From Liolophura sinensis (taxonomy: Eukaryota; Mollusca; Polyplacophora; Chitonida; Chitonidae): a stretch of DNA of 64,000 nt. The stretch is from positions 3,357,501 through 3,421,500 of the forward strand of contig NC_088303.1 in assembly GCF_032854445.1 (NCBI RefSeq), read 5' to 3'. Below the pieces are notes generated by a model, which made no database searches, had not been told where the DNA came from, and saw only the letters and a list, made by a program, of their open reading frames with translations. Shown one piece after another: positions 36,501-48,500 of the stretch. The position numbers were made by a program, and so were the translations under genes. How positions within the stretch are numbered: the stretch's first letter is position 1; each line of letters starts with the position of its first letter.

Positions 36501-39500
36501 TGGGACTTTAATAGCCGTTAACAGTTGGCATTGCTTGTATGGCTGTTTGTGGGACTTTGGTAGCTGTTAACAGTTGACATCGCTTGTATGGCTGTTTGTA
36601 CACTGCTCTCACTATTTGTGGGATTTTGGTAGCCGTTAACAGTTGGCATTGCTTGTATGGCTGTTTGTGGGACTTTGGTAGCCGTTAACAGTTGACATTG
36701 CTTGCATGGCTGTTTGTACACTGCTCTCACTATTTGTTGGACTTTAATAGCCGTTAACAGTTGACATTGCTTGTATGGCTGTTTGTACACTGCTCTCACT
36801 ATTTGTGGGACTTTAATAGCCGTTAACAGTTGGCATTGCTTGTATGGCTGTTTGTACACTGCTCTCACTATTTGTGGGACTTTAATAGCCGTTAACAGTT
36901 GGCATTGCTTGTATGGCTGTTTGTGGGACTTTGGTAGCCGTTAACAGTTGACATCGCTTGTATGGCTGTTTGAACACTGCTCTCACTATTTGTGGGACTT
37001 TAATAGCCGTTAACAGTTGACATTGCTTCTATGGCCGTTTGTACACTGCTCTCACTATTTGTGGGACTTTAATAGCCATTAACAGTTGGCATTGCTTGTG
37101 TGGCTGTTTGTGCACTGCTCTCACTATTTGTGGGACTTTAATAGCCATTAACAGTTAGCATTGGTTGTATGGCTGTTTGTACACTGCTCTCACTATTTGT
37201 GGGACTTTGGTAGCCATTAACAGTTGACATTGCTTGTATGGCTGTTTGTACACTGCTCTCACTATTTGTGGGACTCTAATAGCCGTTAACAGTTGACATT
37301 GCTTGTATGGCCGTTCGTGGGGCTTTGGTAGCCGTTAACAGTTGGCATTGCTTGTATGGCTGTTTGTGCACTTCTCTCACTATTTGTGGGACTGTGGTAG
37401 CCATTAACAGTTGACATTGCTTGTATGGCCGTTTATGGGACTTTAATAGCCGTTAACAGTTGACATTGCTTGTATGGCCGTTTATGCACTGCTCTCACTA
37501 TTTGTGGGACTTTAATAGCCGTTAACAGTTGGCATTGCTTGTATGGCCGTTTATGGGACTTTGGTAGCTGTTAACAGTTGACATTGCTTGTATGGCCGTT
37601 TGTGCACTGCTCTCACTATTTGTGGGACTGTGGTAGCCGTTAACAGTTGACATTGCTTGTATGGCCGTTTATGGGACTTTGGTAGCCGTTAACAGTTGAC
37701 ATTGCTTGTATGGCCGTTTGTGCACTGCTCTCACTATTTGTGGGACTGTGGTAGCCGTTAACAGTTGACATTGCTTCTATGGTGTATGGCCGTTTGTACA
37801 CTGCTCTCACTATTTGTGGGACATTGGTAGCTGTTAACAGTTGGCATTGCTTGTATGGCTGTTTGTACACTGCTCTCACTATTTGTGGGATTTTGGTAGC
37901 CGTTAACAGTTGGCATTGCTTGTATGGCTGTTTGTACACTGCTCTCACTATTTGTGGGACTGTGGTAGCCGTTAACAGTTGACATTGCTTGTATGGTGTA
38001 TGGCCGTTTGTACACTGCTCTCACTATTTGTGGGACTGTGGTAGCCGTTAACAGTTGGCATTGCTTGTATGGCCGTTTGTGCACTTCTCTCACTATTTGT
38101 GGGACTGTGGTAGCCGTTAAAAGTTGACATTGCTTGTATGGCCGTTTGTAGGACTTTAATAGCCGTTAACAGTTGACATTGCTTGTATGGCTGTTTGTGC
38201 ACTTCTCTCACTATTTGTGGGACTGTGGTAGCCGTTAACAGTTGACATTGCTTGTATGGCCGTTTGTGGGACTTCAATAGCCGTTAACAGTTGACATTGC
38301 TTGTATGACTGTTTGTACACTGCTCTCACTATTTGTGGGACTTTAATAGCCGTTAACAGTTGGCATTGCTTGTATGGCTGTTTGTACACTGCTCTCACTA
38401 TTTGTGGGACTTTAATAGCCGTTAACAGTTGGCATTGCTTGTATGGCTGTTTGTGCATTGCTCTCGCTATTTGTGGGATTTTGGTAGCTGTTAACAGATG
38501 GCATTGGTTGTATGGCTGTTTGTACACTGCTCTCACTATTTGTGGGACTTTAATAGCCGTTAACAGTTGACATTGCTTGTATGGCTGTTTGTGCATTGCT
38601 CTCGCTATTTGTGGGATTTTGGTAGCTGTTAACAGTTGGCATGGGTTGTATGGCTGTTTGTACACTGCTCTCACTATTTGTGGGACTTTAATAGCCGTTA
38701 ACAGTTGACATTGCTTGTATGGCTGTTTGTGCATTGCTCTCGCTATTTGTGGGATTTTGGTAGCTGTTAACAGTTGGCATTGCTTGTATGGCTGTTTGTA
38801 CACTGCTCTCACTATTTGTGGGACTTTAATAGCCGTTAACAGTTGACATTGCTTGTATGAGTGTTTGTACACTGCTCTCACTATTTGTGGGACTTTAATA
38901 GCCGTTAACAGTTGGCATTGCTTGTATGGCTGTTTGTACACTGCTCTCACTATTTGTGGGACTTTAATAGCCGTTAACAGTTGACATTGCTTGTATGGCT
39001 GTTTGTCCACTGCTCTCACTATTTGTGGGACTTTAATAGCCATTAACAGTTGGCATTGCTTGTATGGCTGTTTGTGCACTGCTCTCACTATTTGTGGGAC
39101 TTTAATAGCCGTTAACAGTTGGCATTGCTTGTATGGCTGTTTGTACACTGCTCTCACTATTTGTGGGATTTTGATAGCTGTTAACAGTTGGCATTGCTTG
39201 TATGGCTGTTTGTACACTGCTCTCACTATTTGTGGGACTTTAAAAGCTGTTAACAGTTGACATTGCTTGTATGGCCGTTTGTACACTGTTCTCACTATTT
39301 GTGGGACTTTAATAGCCATTAACAGTTGGCATTGCTTGTGTGGCTGTTTGTGCACTGCTCTCACTATTTGTGGGACTTTAATAGCCGTTAACATTTGGCA
39401 TTGCTTGTATGGCTCTTTGTACACTGCTCTCACTATTTGTGGGATTTTGGTAGCTGTTAACAGTTGGCATTGCTTGTATGGCTGTTTGTACACTGCTCTC

Positions 39501-42500
39501 ACTATTTGTGGGACTTTAATAGCCGTTAACAGTTGGCATTGCTTGTATGGCTGTTTGTGCATTGCTCTCGCTATTTGTGGGATTTTGGTAGCCGTTAACA
39601 GTTGACATTGCTCTTCTACTGTTGTGGTGTACATCTGTGTGGTGTACATCTTTTCATCACATTTAGGAATGTTCATTGGCTTCTGGCCATAAAACTGGGC
39701 CCTCTGGCCATAAAACTGGGCACTCTGGCCATAAAACTGGGCACTGGCCATAAAACTTGGCCCTCTGGCCATAAAACTGGGCACTCTGGTCATAAAACTG
39801 GGGCCTCTGACCATAAAACTGGGCACTCTGGCCATAAAACTGGGCCCTCTGGTCATAAAACTGAACGCCATTGTATGAGTGAAAGATTCTCGAGGAAATA
39901 AAAAATCAAATGTGTATTGTACTAATTTCTTCAGTTCTTGCTTGCCGACCTGCGGCTTTCTGTCAGAATGTTTGTCAGCTACACATATCTACTGTTGTTT
40001 CTCATAGCTCTGTTTAGTTGTCTCTGATCGTGATGAATAGTTTGGCAGCCTTTTACTTCGGATAGTTACACCAGTTTTACAGATGCAAATAAGGCAAATG
40101 GAAGAAGATGTTATTATTTAAGATTTTAAAGTTCTCACAACTAAAACAGTTAGACAGGACTGGTTAAAAAAATGTCCCGCATCAGGCTCTGGTAAAGAAA
40201 CAGATATAGAAACAATGTAACTGGAATGTGCTACGTGCTGCAGTGTATACATACTTCGAGCCTGTCAGGAATAAGGAATAAACACAAATGCGGGAACTCA
40301 CTCATCTGCATGCAGCAGGGCAAGCATTCATCACTTTTACATGAAAAGACAAGTTAAAGACTTAGCATTTATATGTCATTGAAAAAATAAATAAATATTT
40401 TTTTTTCCTGCTTATTGAAAATGTGTGTTTAAAAAACCACTAATTAAATCACTATCATTTTTGGTAAATAACAACCTGATAATGACATATGTACAGGTAT
40501 ATGATAACAACCTGATAATGAGATATGTACAGGTATATGATAACGACCTGATAATGAGATATGTACAGGTATATAATAAAAACCTGATAATGACATGTAC
40601 AGGTATATGATAACGACCTGATAATGACATATGTACAGGTATATGATAACAACCTGACCAGGAGATATGTACAGCTATGTGATAACAACCTGATAATGAG
40701 ATATGTACAGGTATATGATAACAACCTGATAATGAGATATGTACAGGTATATGATAACAACCTGATAAGGAGATATGTACAGGTATATGATAATGACCTG
40801 ATAATGAGATATGTACAGGTATATGATAATGACCTGATAATGAGATATGTACAGGTATATGATAACAACCTGATAATGAGATATGTACAGGTATATGATA
40901 ACAACCTGATAATGAGATATGTACAGGTATATGACAACAACCTGATAATGAGATATGTACAGGTATATGAATGGTTAGCCATGTCTCGTTTTATGACTTA
41001 ATTTGGCCCATGCTGCTGCCCCCATAGTTAGTTTTTTCTGTCTCTTGCAGTGGAAAATGTGATTTCCTTGATGGTTAATTGTCTCTTTTATCAACAGTAA
41101 AGATACGGCAGCAATTTTGACGGTTGAAGGACGTACTTTTCCTGTGGACATATACTTCTCAATAGAGTGAGTACATATTTGTGTAACAATCTTACCTGTA
41201 CCTGAAAAATCTTACCTGTAAACTGAAAAAAAAACATCATTTTAATGTGTTAGTTTTGTGAATCTCATGTGCTGTGTTTTTGAAGAGTGTGGTCATGTAT
41301 TTCTGAAATCATGGCATGAAATTAAAGTTGGTAATGTTTTGAAAAAGAATTTGAAGTGTGACTTGGCACTTGGACACACAAAGTGTGTTTTCAAACCCGG
41401 CTTTGGACAGGAAGTTTAAAGATTTCCCTGCTTTCACTGATTGTGAAGCCTTGTCGTCATTTATGCAACATATTTCAAGACTGCTTGTCTTCTACCAATA
41501 TAATGTGTATATCTATATGTCACATGTGGGAAAGATCATCAGTAACTTGCAAAAAGTCAGTGGTGTTACCCAGAGAACTTCAGTTTCCTCCATCCATACA
41601 CAGACCATCATCATACCCATGTAAGTGAGAAATGGTGTTGAGTATGGTGTTATGAAACAATTAAATACTGTAATTCTTCAACCCTTTCGCACATTTGCAA
41701 GGTGGTTATTCAAACATATTCTGAAGGCATTATTCTGTGTAGACGGATGAAATTATACTTTTCGTGAAGTTTTGAAACTGGCCAATCCAATCAATGTAGT
41801 TTTGACTCCAAAATCAAATAAAAAATGTACATAAATTTGCACTGAAAGATTCACATTAAAAAAAATTGATGAATGAGGGTAAATAATAAAATGTTGAAAC
41901 TTACTCTTAAACACTCTAACAGAAAATATATTTTTGATGCATTGTGAATCTCTCAGCTTTCTTGTGTTGACTGGACTTCTCTGTTCTTACTGTCTGAAAT
42001 ATTTAGACTGACCTGCTTTCATTGTCTTAGGGCAAACGAAGAATGATGTTCACTTGTGTGGTTTTGCCTGAAGATTCTGGAGGCCAGTTACCAGCCACTA
42101 ATATAGCAGATGTCACTTGTTAGCTGGTGGTTAACTCCGGAGGCTCTGGTTTCCTTCACCCTGCCATTGTATAGTGAAGCACCATTTAAGTAAATCAATC
42201 CCTCTCTTGCTATTGTTGTTTTTGAAATGTTTTATTGTTAATGTGTTTTGTTGTATAATAGCCCTGTGCCAGATTATGTGAAGGCTGCAGTGGAGACAGT
42301 GACAAAAATCCATGTGCAGGAAAAGGCTGGAGATATTCTAGCATTTATGACTGGTCAGGTAAGCCTTGTGATATGCTTAGTGAAGTTAGGATTCTGTGGA
42401 GCAAGGCAGAGGTAACCATAGAGACTTACATAAATGCCTCCTGTGTGCATCTCATCTGACATACATCTACTGGCTCGTTAGTGGTGATGAAAATCATTGA

Positions 42501-45500
42501 AGAAATGGGGAACATGGTGAACCTAAAACTAATTGGTCCAAGCTTTTTTTGGTGTACTTGTACTTGTAAAACAAAGAGGTATTTCACAAGCACCACAGCT
42601 TGCTAAACTGCTGAGAATGATTGTTTCTTTACCAAGCTTGGAACCGAGTGGTTGAGGCATGACATGTTTCCCATTGGTTAATGGTGCCATGTGCTGTTTT
42701 AATACTATTCATTTATTTTAAGAATACTGAAAAAAATGCGAATGCCAAGATTCATTAGTAACTTGATGAATAATCTATTGTAATGTAGTAATGTAGTGGT
42801 GTAATGTACATGTAGTGGTTGGTGTAGTGGTGTAATGTAGTGGTGTAATGATGTGGTGTGATGTACATGTGGTGTAATGTAGTAATGTGGTGTAATGTAC
42901 ATGTAGTGGTGTAATGATGTGGTGTAATGTACATGTAGTGGAGTAATGTAGTTGTGTAATGTGCATGTAGCGGTGTAATATAGTAGTGTAGTGGTGTAGT
43001 GTAGTGGTGTAATGTAGTGGTGTAATGTAGTGGTGTAATGATGTGGTGTAATGTAAATGTAGTAGTGTAATGTAGTGGTGTAATGTAGTGGTGTAATGAT
43101 GTGGTGTATTGTACATGTGGTGTAATATAGTAATGTGGTGTAATGTACATGTAGTGGTGTAATGATGTGATGTAATGTAAATGTAATAGTGTAATGTAGT
43201 GGTGTAATGTAGTTGTGTAATGATGTGGTGTGATGATGTGGTGTAACGTAGTGGTGTAATGTAGTGGTGTAATGTAGTGGTGTGATGATGTGGTGTAATG
43301 TAGTGGTGTAATGTAGTGGTGTAATGTAGTTGTGTAATGTAGTGGTGTAATGGAGTGGTGTACTCTAGTGGTGTAATGTAGTGGTGTAATGTAGTGGTGT
43401 AATGATATAGTGGTGTAATGTAGTGGTGTAACGTAGTGGTGTAATGTAGTAGTGTAATGTAGTGGTGTAATGTAGTTGTGTAATGTAGTGGTGTAATGTA
43501 GTAGTGTAATGTAGTGGCGTAATGAGACCACCAGCCATAGGTCAGTGAGTTCATGTGTTGGATTCCAAAACTTGCTGCCTGGAGAGCAGGGGATTTATTA
43601 TTAAGGTGTGTCTGGTATCTGGTGAGTTATGATTGTCTTGACCTGGTGAGTTGTGATTGTCTTGATCTGGTGAGTTGTGATTGTCTCGATCTGGTGAGTT
43701 GTGATTGTCTGGTATCTGGTGGGTTATGGTTGTCTGGTATGTGGTGAGTTGTGATTGTCTGGTATGTGGTGAGTTGTGATTGTCTGGTATCTGGTGGGTT
43801 ATGGTTGTCTGGTATGTGGTGAGTTGTGATTGTCTGGTATCTCGCGAGTTAGGATTGTCTGGTATCGGGTGAGTTAGGTAGATTGCCTCCTTGCTTCCTT
43901 CAAATAAATATCACCATGAAACATTGGTGATCCCAACAAGATTAACTTGTCAAAGGATAAATGAAGACATCCATTGAATTTTATGTATTTTTCAGGAAGA
44001 AGTCCAACAAGTTGTTTCGCTTCTGATGTGAGTGTTTCCATGGACTAAACATGAATGGGAGGGTTTCTGTATGTTTAGTATTATTAAAGAAATATGAAAT
44101 GCAAATTAAAAGAACAGGAAAAATGTATAGCAATATAAAACAATGTACAGTATATGTCGCTGACATTGTCTTGCTCTTATTTCTATCATTATTTTTGGGC
44201 ATTAGAAATTTCTGTAATAAAAGATCCAGATCTTGTCAGTATTTTTTTCACATTGCTAGCAGTTTTTATCATTGTTCTTCTTGAAAGATTTTGCGTATGC
44301 ATCATATAAATACTGATGTGGTTTTTACAGTGAAGAAGCCAGAAAATTGAATAAGACGGAAAATGTGATGAAAATGAAAGTTTTACCAATGTATGGGAGT
44401 TTGCCAGCAAGTGACCAGGTAAAGTAGGTGTATAGAGTACCGTATATTGTCAGGACCTTGTTTATGGAGTGTGGCATGGCCAGGGTGTGGTTATAGAGTG
44501 TGACATTGTCATAGTTTGGTTTATAGAGTGTGACATTGTTATAGTTTGGTTTGTAGAGTGTGACATTGTCATAGTTTGGTTGAGTGTGACATTGTCATAG
44601 TTTGGTTTATAGAGTGTGACATTGCGAGGTTGTAGTTTACAGAGTGTGACATTGTCAGGGTGTGTTTTATAGAGCTTGACACTGTCAGGATGTTGTTTAC
44701 CTAGTGTGACATTGTCAGGGTGTGGTTTACAGAGTGTGACATTGTCAGGGTGTGTTTTATAGAGTGTGACATTGTCAGGGTGTGAATTACAGAGTGTGAC
44801 ATTTTCAGAGTGTGTTTTATAGAGCGTGACATTGTCAGGGTGTGATTTACTGGGTGTGACATTGTCAGGGTGCAGTTTACAGAGTGTGACATTGTCAGGA
44901 TGTGGTTTACCAAGTGTGACATTGGCAGGGTGTGGAAAACAGAGTGTGACATTATCAGGGTGTGGATTACAGAGTGTAACATTGTCAGGATGTGGATTAC
45001 ATAATGTGACATTGTCAGAGTGTGGTTTACCAAGCGTGACATTGTCAGGATGCAGTTTACAGAGTGTGACATTGTCAGGATGCGGTTTACAGAGTGTGAC
45101 ATTGTCAGGGTGTGTTTTATAGAGTGTGACATTATCAGGATGTGGTTTACAGAGTGTGACATTGTCAGTGTGTAGTTTATGGAGTGTGACATTGTTAGGG
45201 TGTGGTTTACCGAGTGTGACAATGTCAGGGTGTGGATTACAGAGTGTAACATTATCAGGGTGTGGTTTACCAAGTGTGACATTGTCAGGGTGCAGTTTAC
45301 AGAGTGTGACATTGTCAGGGTGCAGTTTACAGAGTGTGACATTGTCAGGGTGTGGTTTACAGAGTGTGACATTGTCAGGGTGCAGTTTACAGAGTGTGAC
45401 ATTGTCAGGGTGTGGATTACAGAGTGTGACATTGTCAGGATGTGGTTTACAGAGTATGACATTGTGACAGTGTGGTCTATTGAGTGTGATATTGTGACAG

Positions 45501-48500
45501 GGTGGTTTACTGAGTATGGCATGGTCAGGGTGTGATTTATAGTCTTGACATTGTCAGAGTTTGATTTATGGAGTGTGACATTGTCAGAATGTGGTTTATA
45601 GTCTGACATTGTCAGAGTGTGGTTTATAGTCTGACATTGTCAGAATGTGGTTTATAGTCTGACATTGTCAGAGTTTGATTTATGGAGTGTGACATTGTCA
45701 GATTGTATTTTATAGTCTGACATTGTCAGAATGTGGTTTATAGTCTGACATTGTCAGAGTTTGATTTATGGAGTGTGACATTGTCAGAATGTATTTTATA
45801 GTCTGACATTGTCAGAGCGTGGTTTATAGTCTGACATTGTCAGAGCGTGGTCTGACATTGTCAGAGCGTGGTTTATAGTCTGACATTGTCAGAGCGTGGT
45901 TTATAGTCTGATTTATAGTCTGACATTGTCAGAGCGTGGTTTATAGTCTGACATTGTCACATTATAGTGTACATTAAATTTTATCTCAGTACACTTTGAT
46001 TGGTGTACTGTATCAGACTTTGTTAGAATATAATGTAGGTTATCACACCTTGTTAGACGCAGGTTGATTTGCATCCTGAACAACTGGGTCCAGTGCGTAA
46101 CTCTTCTGTCAAAAAATTTGACAAAACCTTGTGATAGTGAGCAATGGTGACTAACATGTGTGCATGTGATTGGGTACAATTGAATGCTTTGTGTAGGACA
46201 TTTTGAACTGTGAGCAGCTGCAGGCTATACTGTCAGTGGTGGTAAGTCCGCATACATTAATTAAAGCAAAGGCTCTGTTGTATGCTTGCAGTTGTTTCCA
46301 ATTGCCCAAAATCCAGTTTCTCCCAGTTGTAAGGTCGATATACACCTGCCTTAATGTATGGAATGTACATATAGAGTATCACACTCAAGGATTATTTACT
46401 GGTAGTAAGGAATGAATATTTGAATGGTTGGGTTTTATCATGGCGAGAAAGTATGGCAGTATAAGAGAAGGGATTTCAACGCTACAGCTTACATGTGTAT
46501 CATTTGGGATGTGTGATTTTAGTATAAGAGAAGGGATTTCAACACTACAGCTTACATGTGTATCATTTGGGATGTGTGATTTTAGTATAAGAGAAGGGAT
46601 TTCAACGCTACAGCTTACATGTGTATCATTTGGGATGTGTGATTTTAGTATAAGAGAAGGGATTTCAACGCTACAGCTTACATGTGTATCATTTGGGATG
46701 TGTGATTTTAGTATAAGAGAAGGGATTTCAGCGCTACAGCTTACATGTGTATCATTTGGGATGTGTGATTTTAGTATAAGAGAAGGGATTTCAACGCTAC
46801 AGCTTACATGTGTATCATTTGGGATGTGTGATTTTAGTATAAGAGAAGGGATTTCAACGCTACAGCTTACATGTGTATCATTTGGGATGTGTGATTTTAG
46901 TATAAGAGAAGGGATTTCAACGCTACAGCTTACATGTGTATCATTTGGGATGTGTGATTTTAGTATAAGAGAAGGGATTTCAACGCTACAGCTTACATGT
47001 GTATCATTTGGGATGTGTGATTTTAGTATAAGAGAAGGGATTTCAACGCTACAGCTTACATGTGTATCATTTGGGATGTGTGATTTTAGTATAAGAGAAG
47101 GGATTTCAACGCTACAGCTTACATGTGTATCATTTGGGATGTGTGATTTTAGTATAAGAGAAGGGATTTCAACGCTACAGCTTACATGTGTATCATTTGG
47201 GATGTGTGATTTTAGTATAAGAGAAGGGATTTCAACGCTACAGCTTACATGTGTATCATTTGGGATGTGTGATTTTAGTATAAGAGAAGGGATTTCAACG
47301 CTACAGCTTACATGTGTATCATTTGGGATGTGTGATTTTAGTATAAGAGAAGGGATTTCAACGCTACAGCTTACATGTGTATCATTTGGGATGTGTGATT
47401 TTAGTATAAGAGAAGGGATTTCAACGCTACAGCTTACATGTGCATCATTTGGGATGTGTGATTTTAGTATAAGAGAAGGGATTTCAATGCTACAGCTTAC
47501 ATGTGTATCATTTGGGATGTGTGATTTTTTGCAGATGCGTGTTTTTGATAGAACATCACATTTTACCAGGAAGATAGTCATAGCAACTAACATAGCCGAG
47601 ACATCCATAACAATTAATGGCATCGTTTATAGTAAGTATACTACATCTACATGAGAAAGTTTTATGGCAGATATTACAACAGAAGTCAAAGAGTGAGTTT
47701 AATTTGTATTTATCTTGTTGCTTTTCTGTATTCCTTCATGCAGAACAGGAATAAACTGAAAGGGTAAAGAGTTTCCTCCTTGTTCTGTTAGTAAACAAGT
47801 AATTTCACCTCATGACATTGTCAGATTTTTTCCCTTTTGGCAAAATATTCATTAGCCATCTTTGAAGATGCTAAACTTGTTACTGAGATGATGCCATTGA
47901 ATTTCTGTAGGGTGACATTCATATCTTCAAGTAATTACTTTATTGCTTCTCACGAATGCAATGGCTATGTGTTCAAGTCCAGCTCATGCAGGCATACTCT
48001 ATGGTGGAACATGGGAAGGTTTCCTAGCAACTCCCAGGGCTCTGCTCAGTTTCCTCCCCTATGTTTAAATGTAGTTGTTGAGTTTACAGCTGCAGCTATT
48101 GAGTCTGAGGATGTATCTCTTTTCTTTACTGGGGCATCAGTGGCTGAAGTGGTTAGCATGCCACAGAGCAATGGCCCAGAAGCCAACTCACGCTGGCTTC
48201 CTCTCTGGTCGTAGGTGGGAAAGCCTGGATCAACTTACAGACATTTGTGGGTCTGCCCGGTTTCCTCCTACTATAATGCTGTCCACCATTGTTCAAATGA
48301 AATATTCTTGAGTACAGTGTAAAACACCAAATGAATAAATAAATTAACAATTCCTTTGTTTACAGTTGTTGATTGTGGGTTTGTTAAGATCAAGGCGTAT
48401 CAGGCAAAATCAGGAATAGGTAAGTCATGTATATCAACCAGTAAATAATTTATTACACATGATTTGTACATCTGTGCGTCAATACATACATGTGGCAGTA

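Noticed and set aside
38156-39871. Minus-strand open frame of 571 codons and related frames on both strands from 34885 to 39605
   Set aside because: Product of the 69-bp unit (23 codons per unit). It overlaps a DHX35 intron and shows no protein-like features.
42755-43554. Thr/His/Tyr-rich minus-strand frames of about 258 codons
   Set aside because: Products of the 13-bp array in intron 11.
46385-47654. Open frames of over 400 codons on both strands with a 21-residue period
   Set aside because: Both come from the 63-bp array; the plus frame even runs into exon 14. Equal openness on both strands is a repeat effect.
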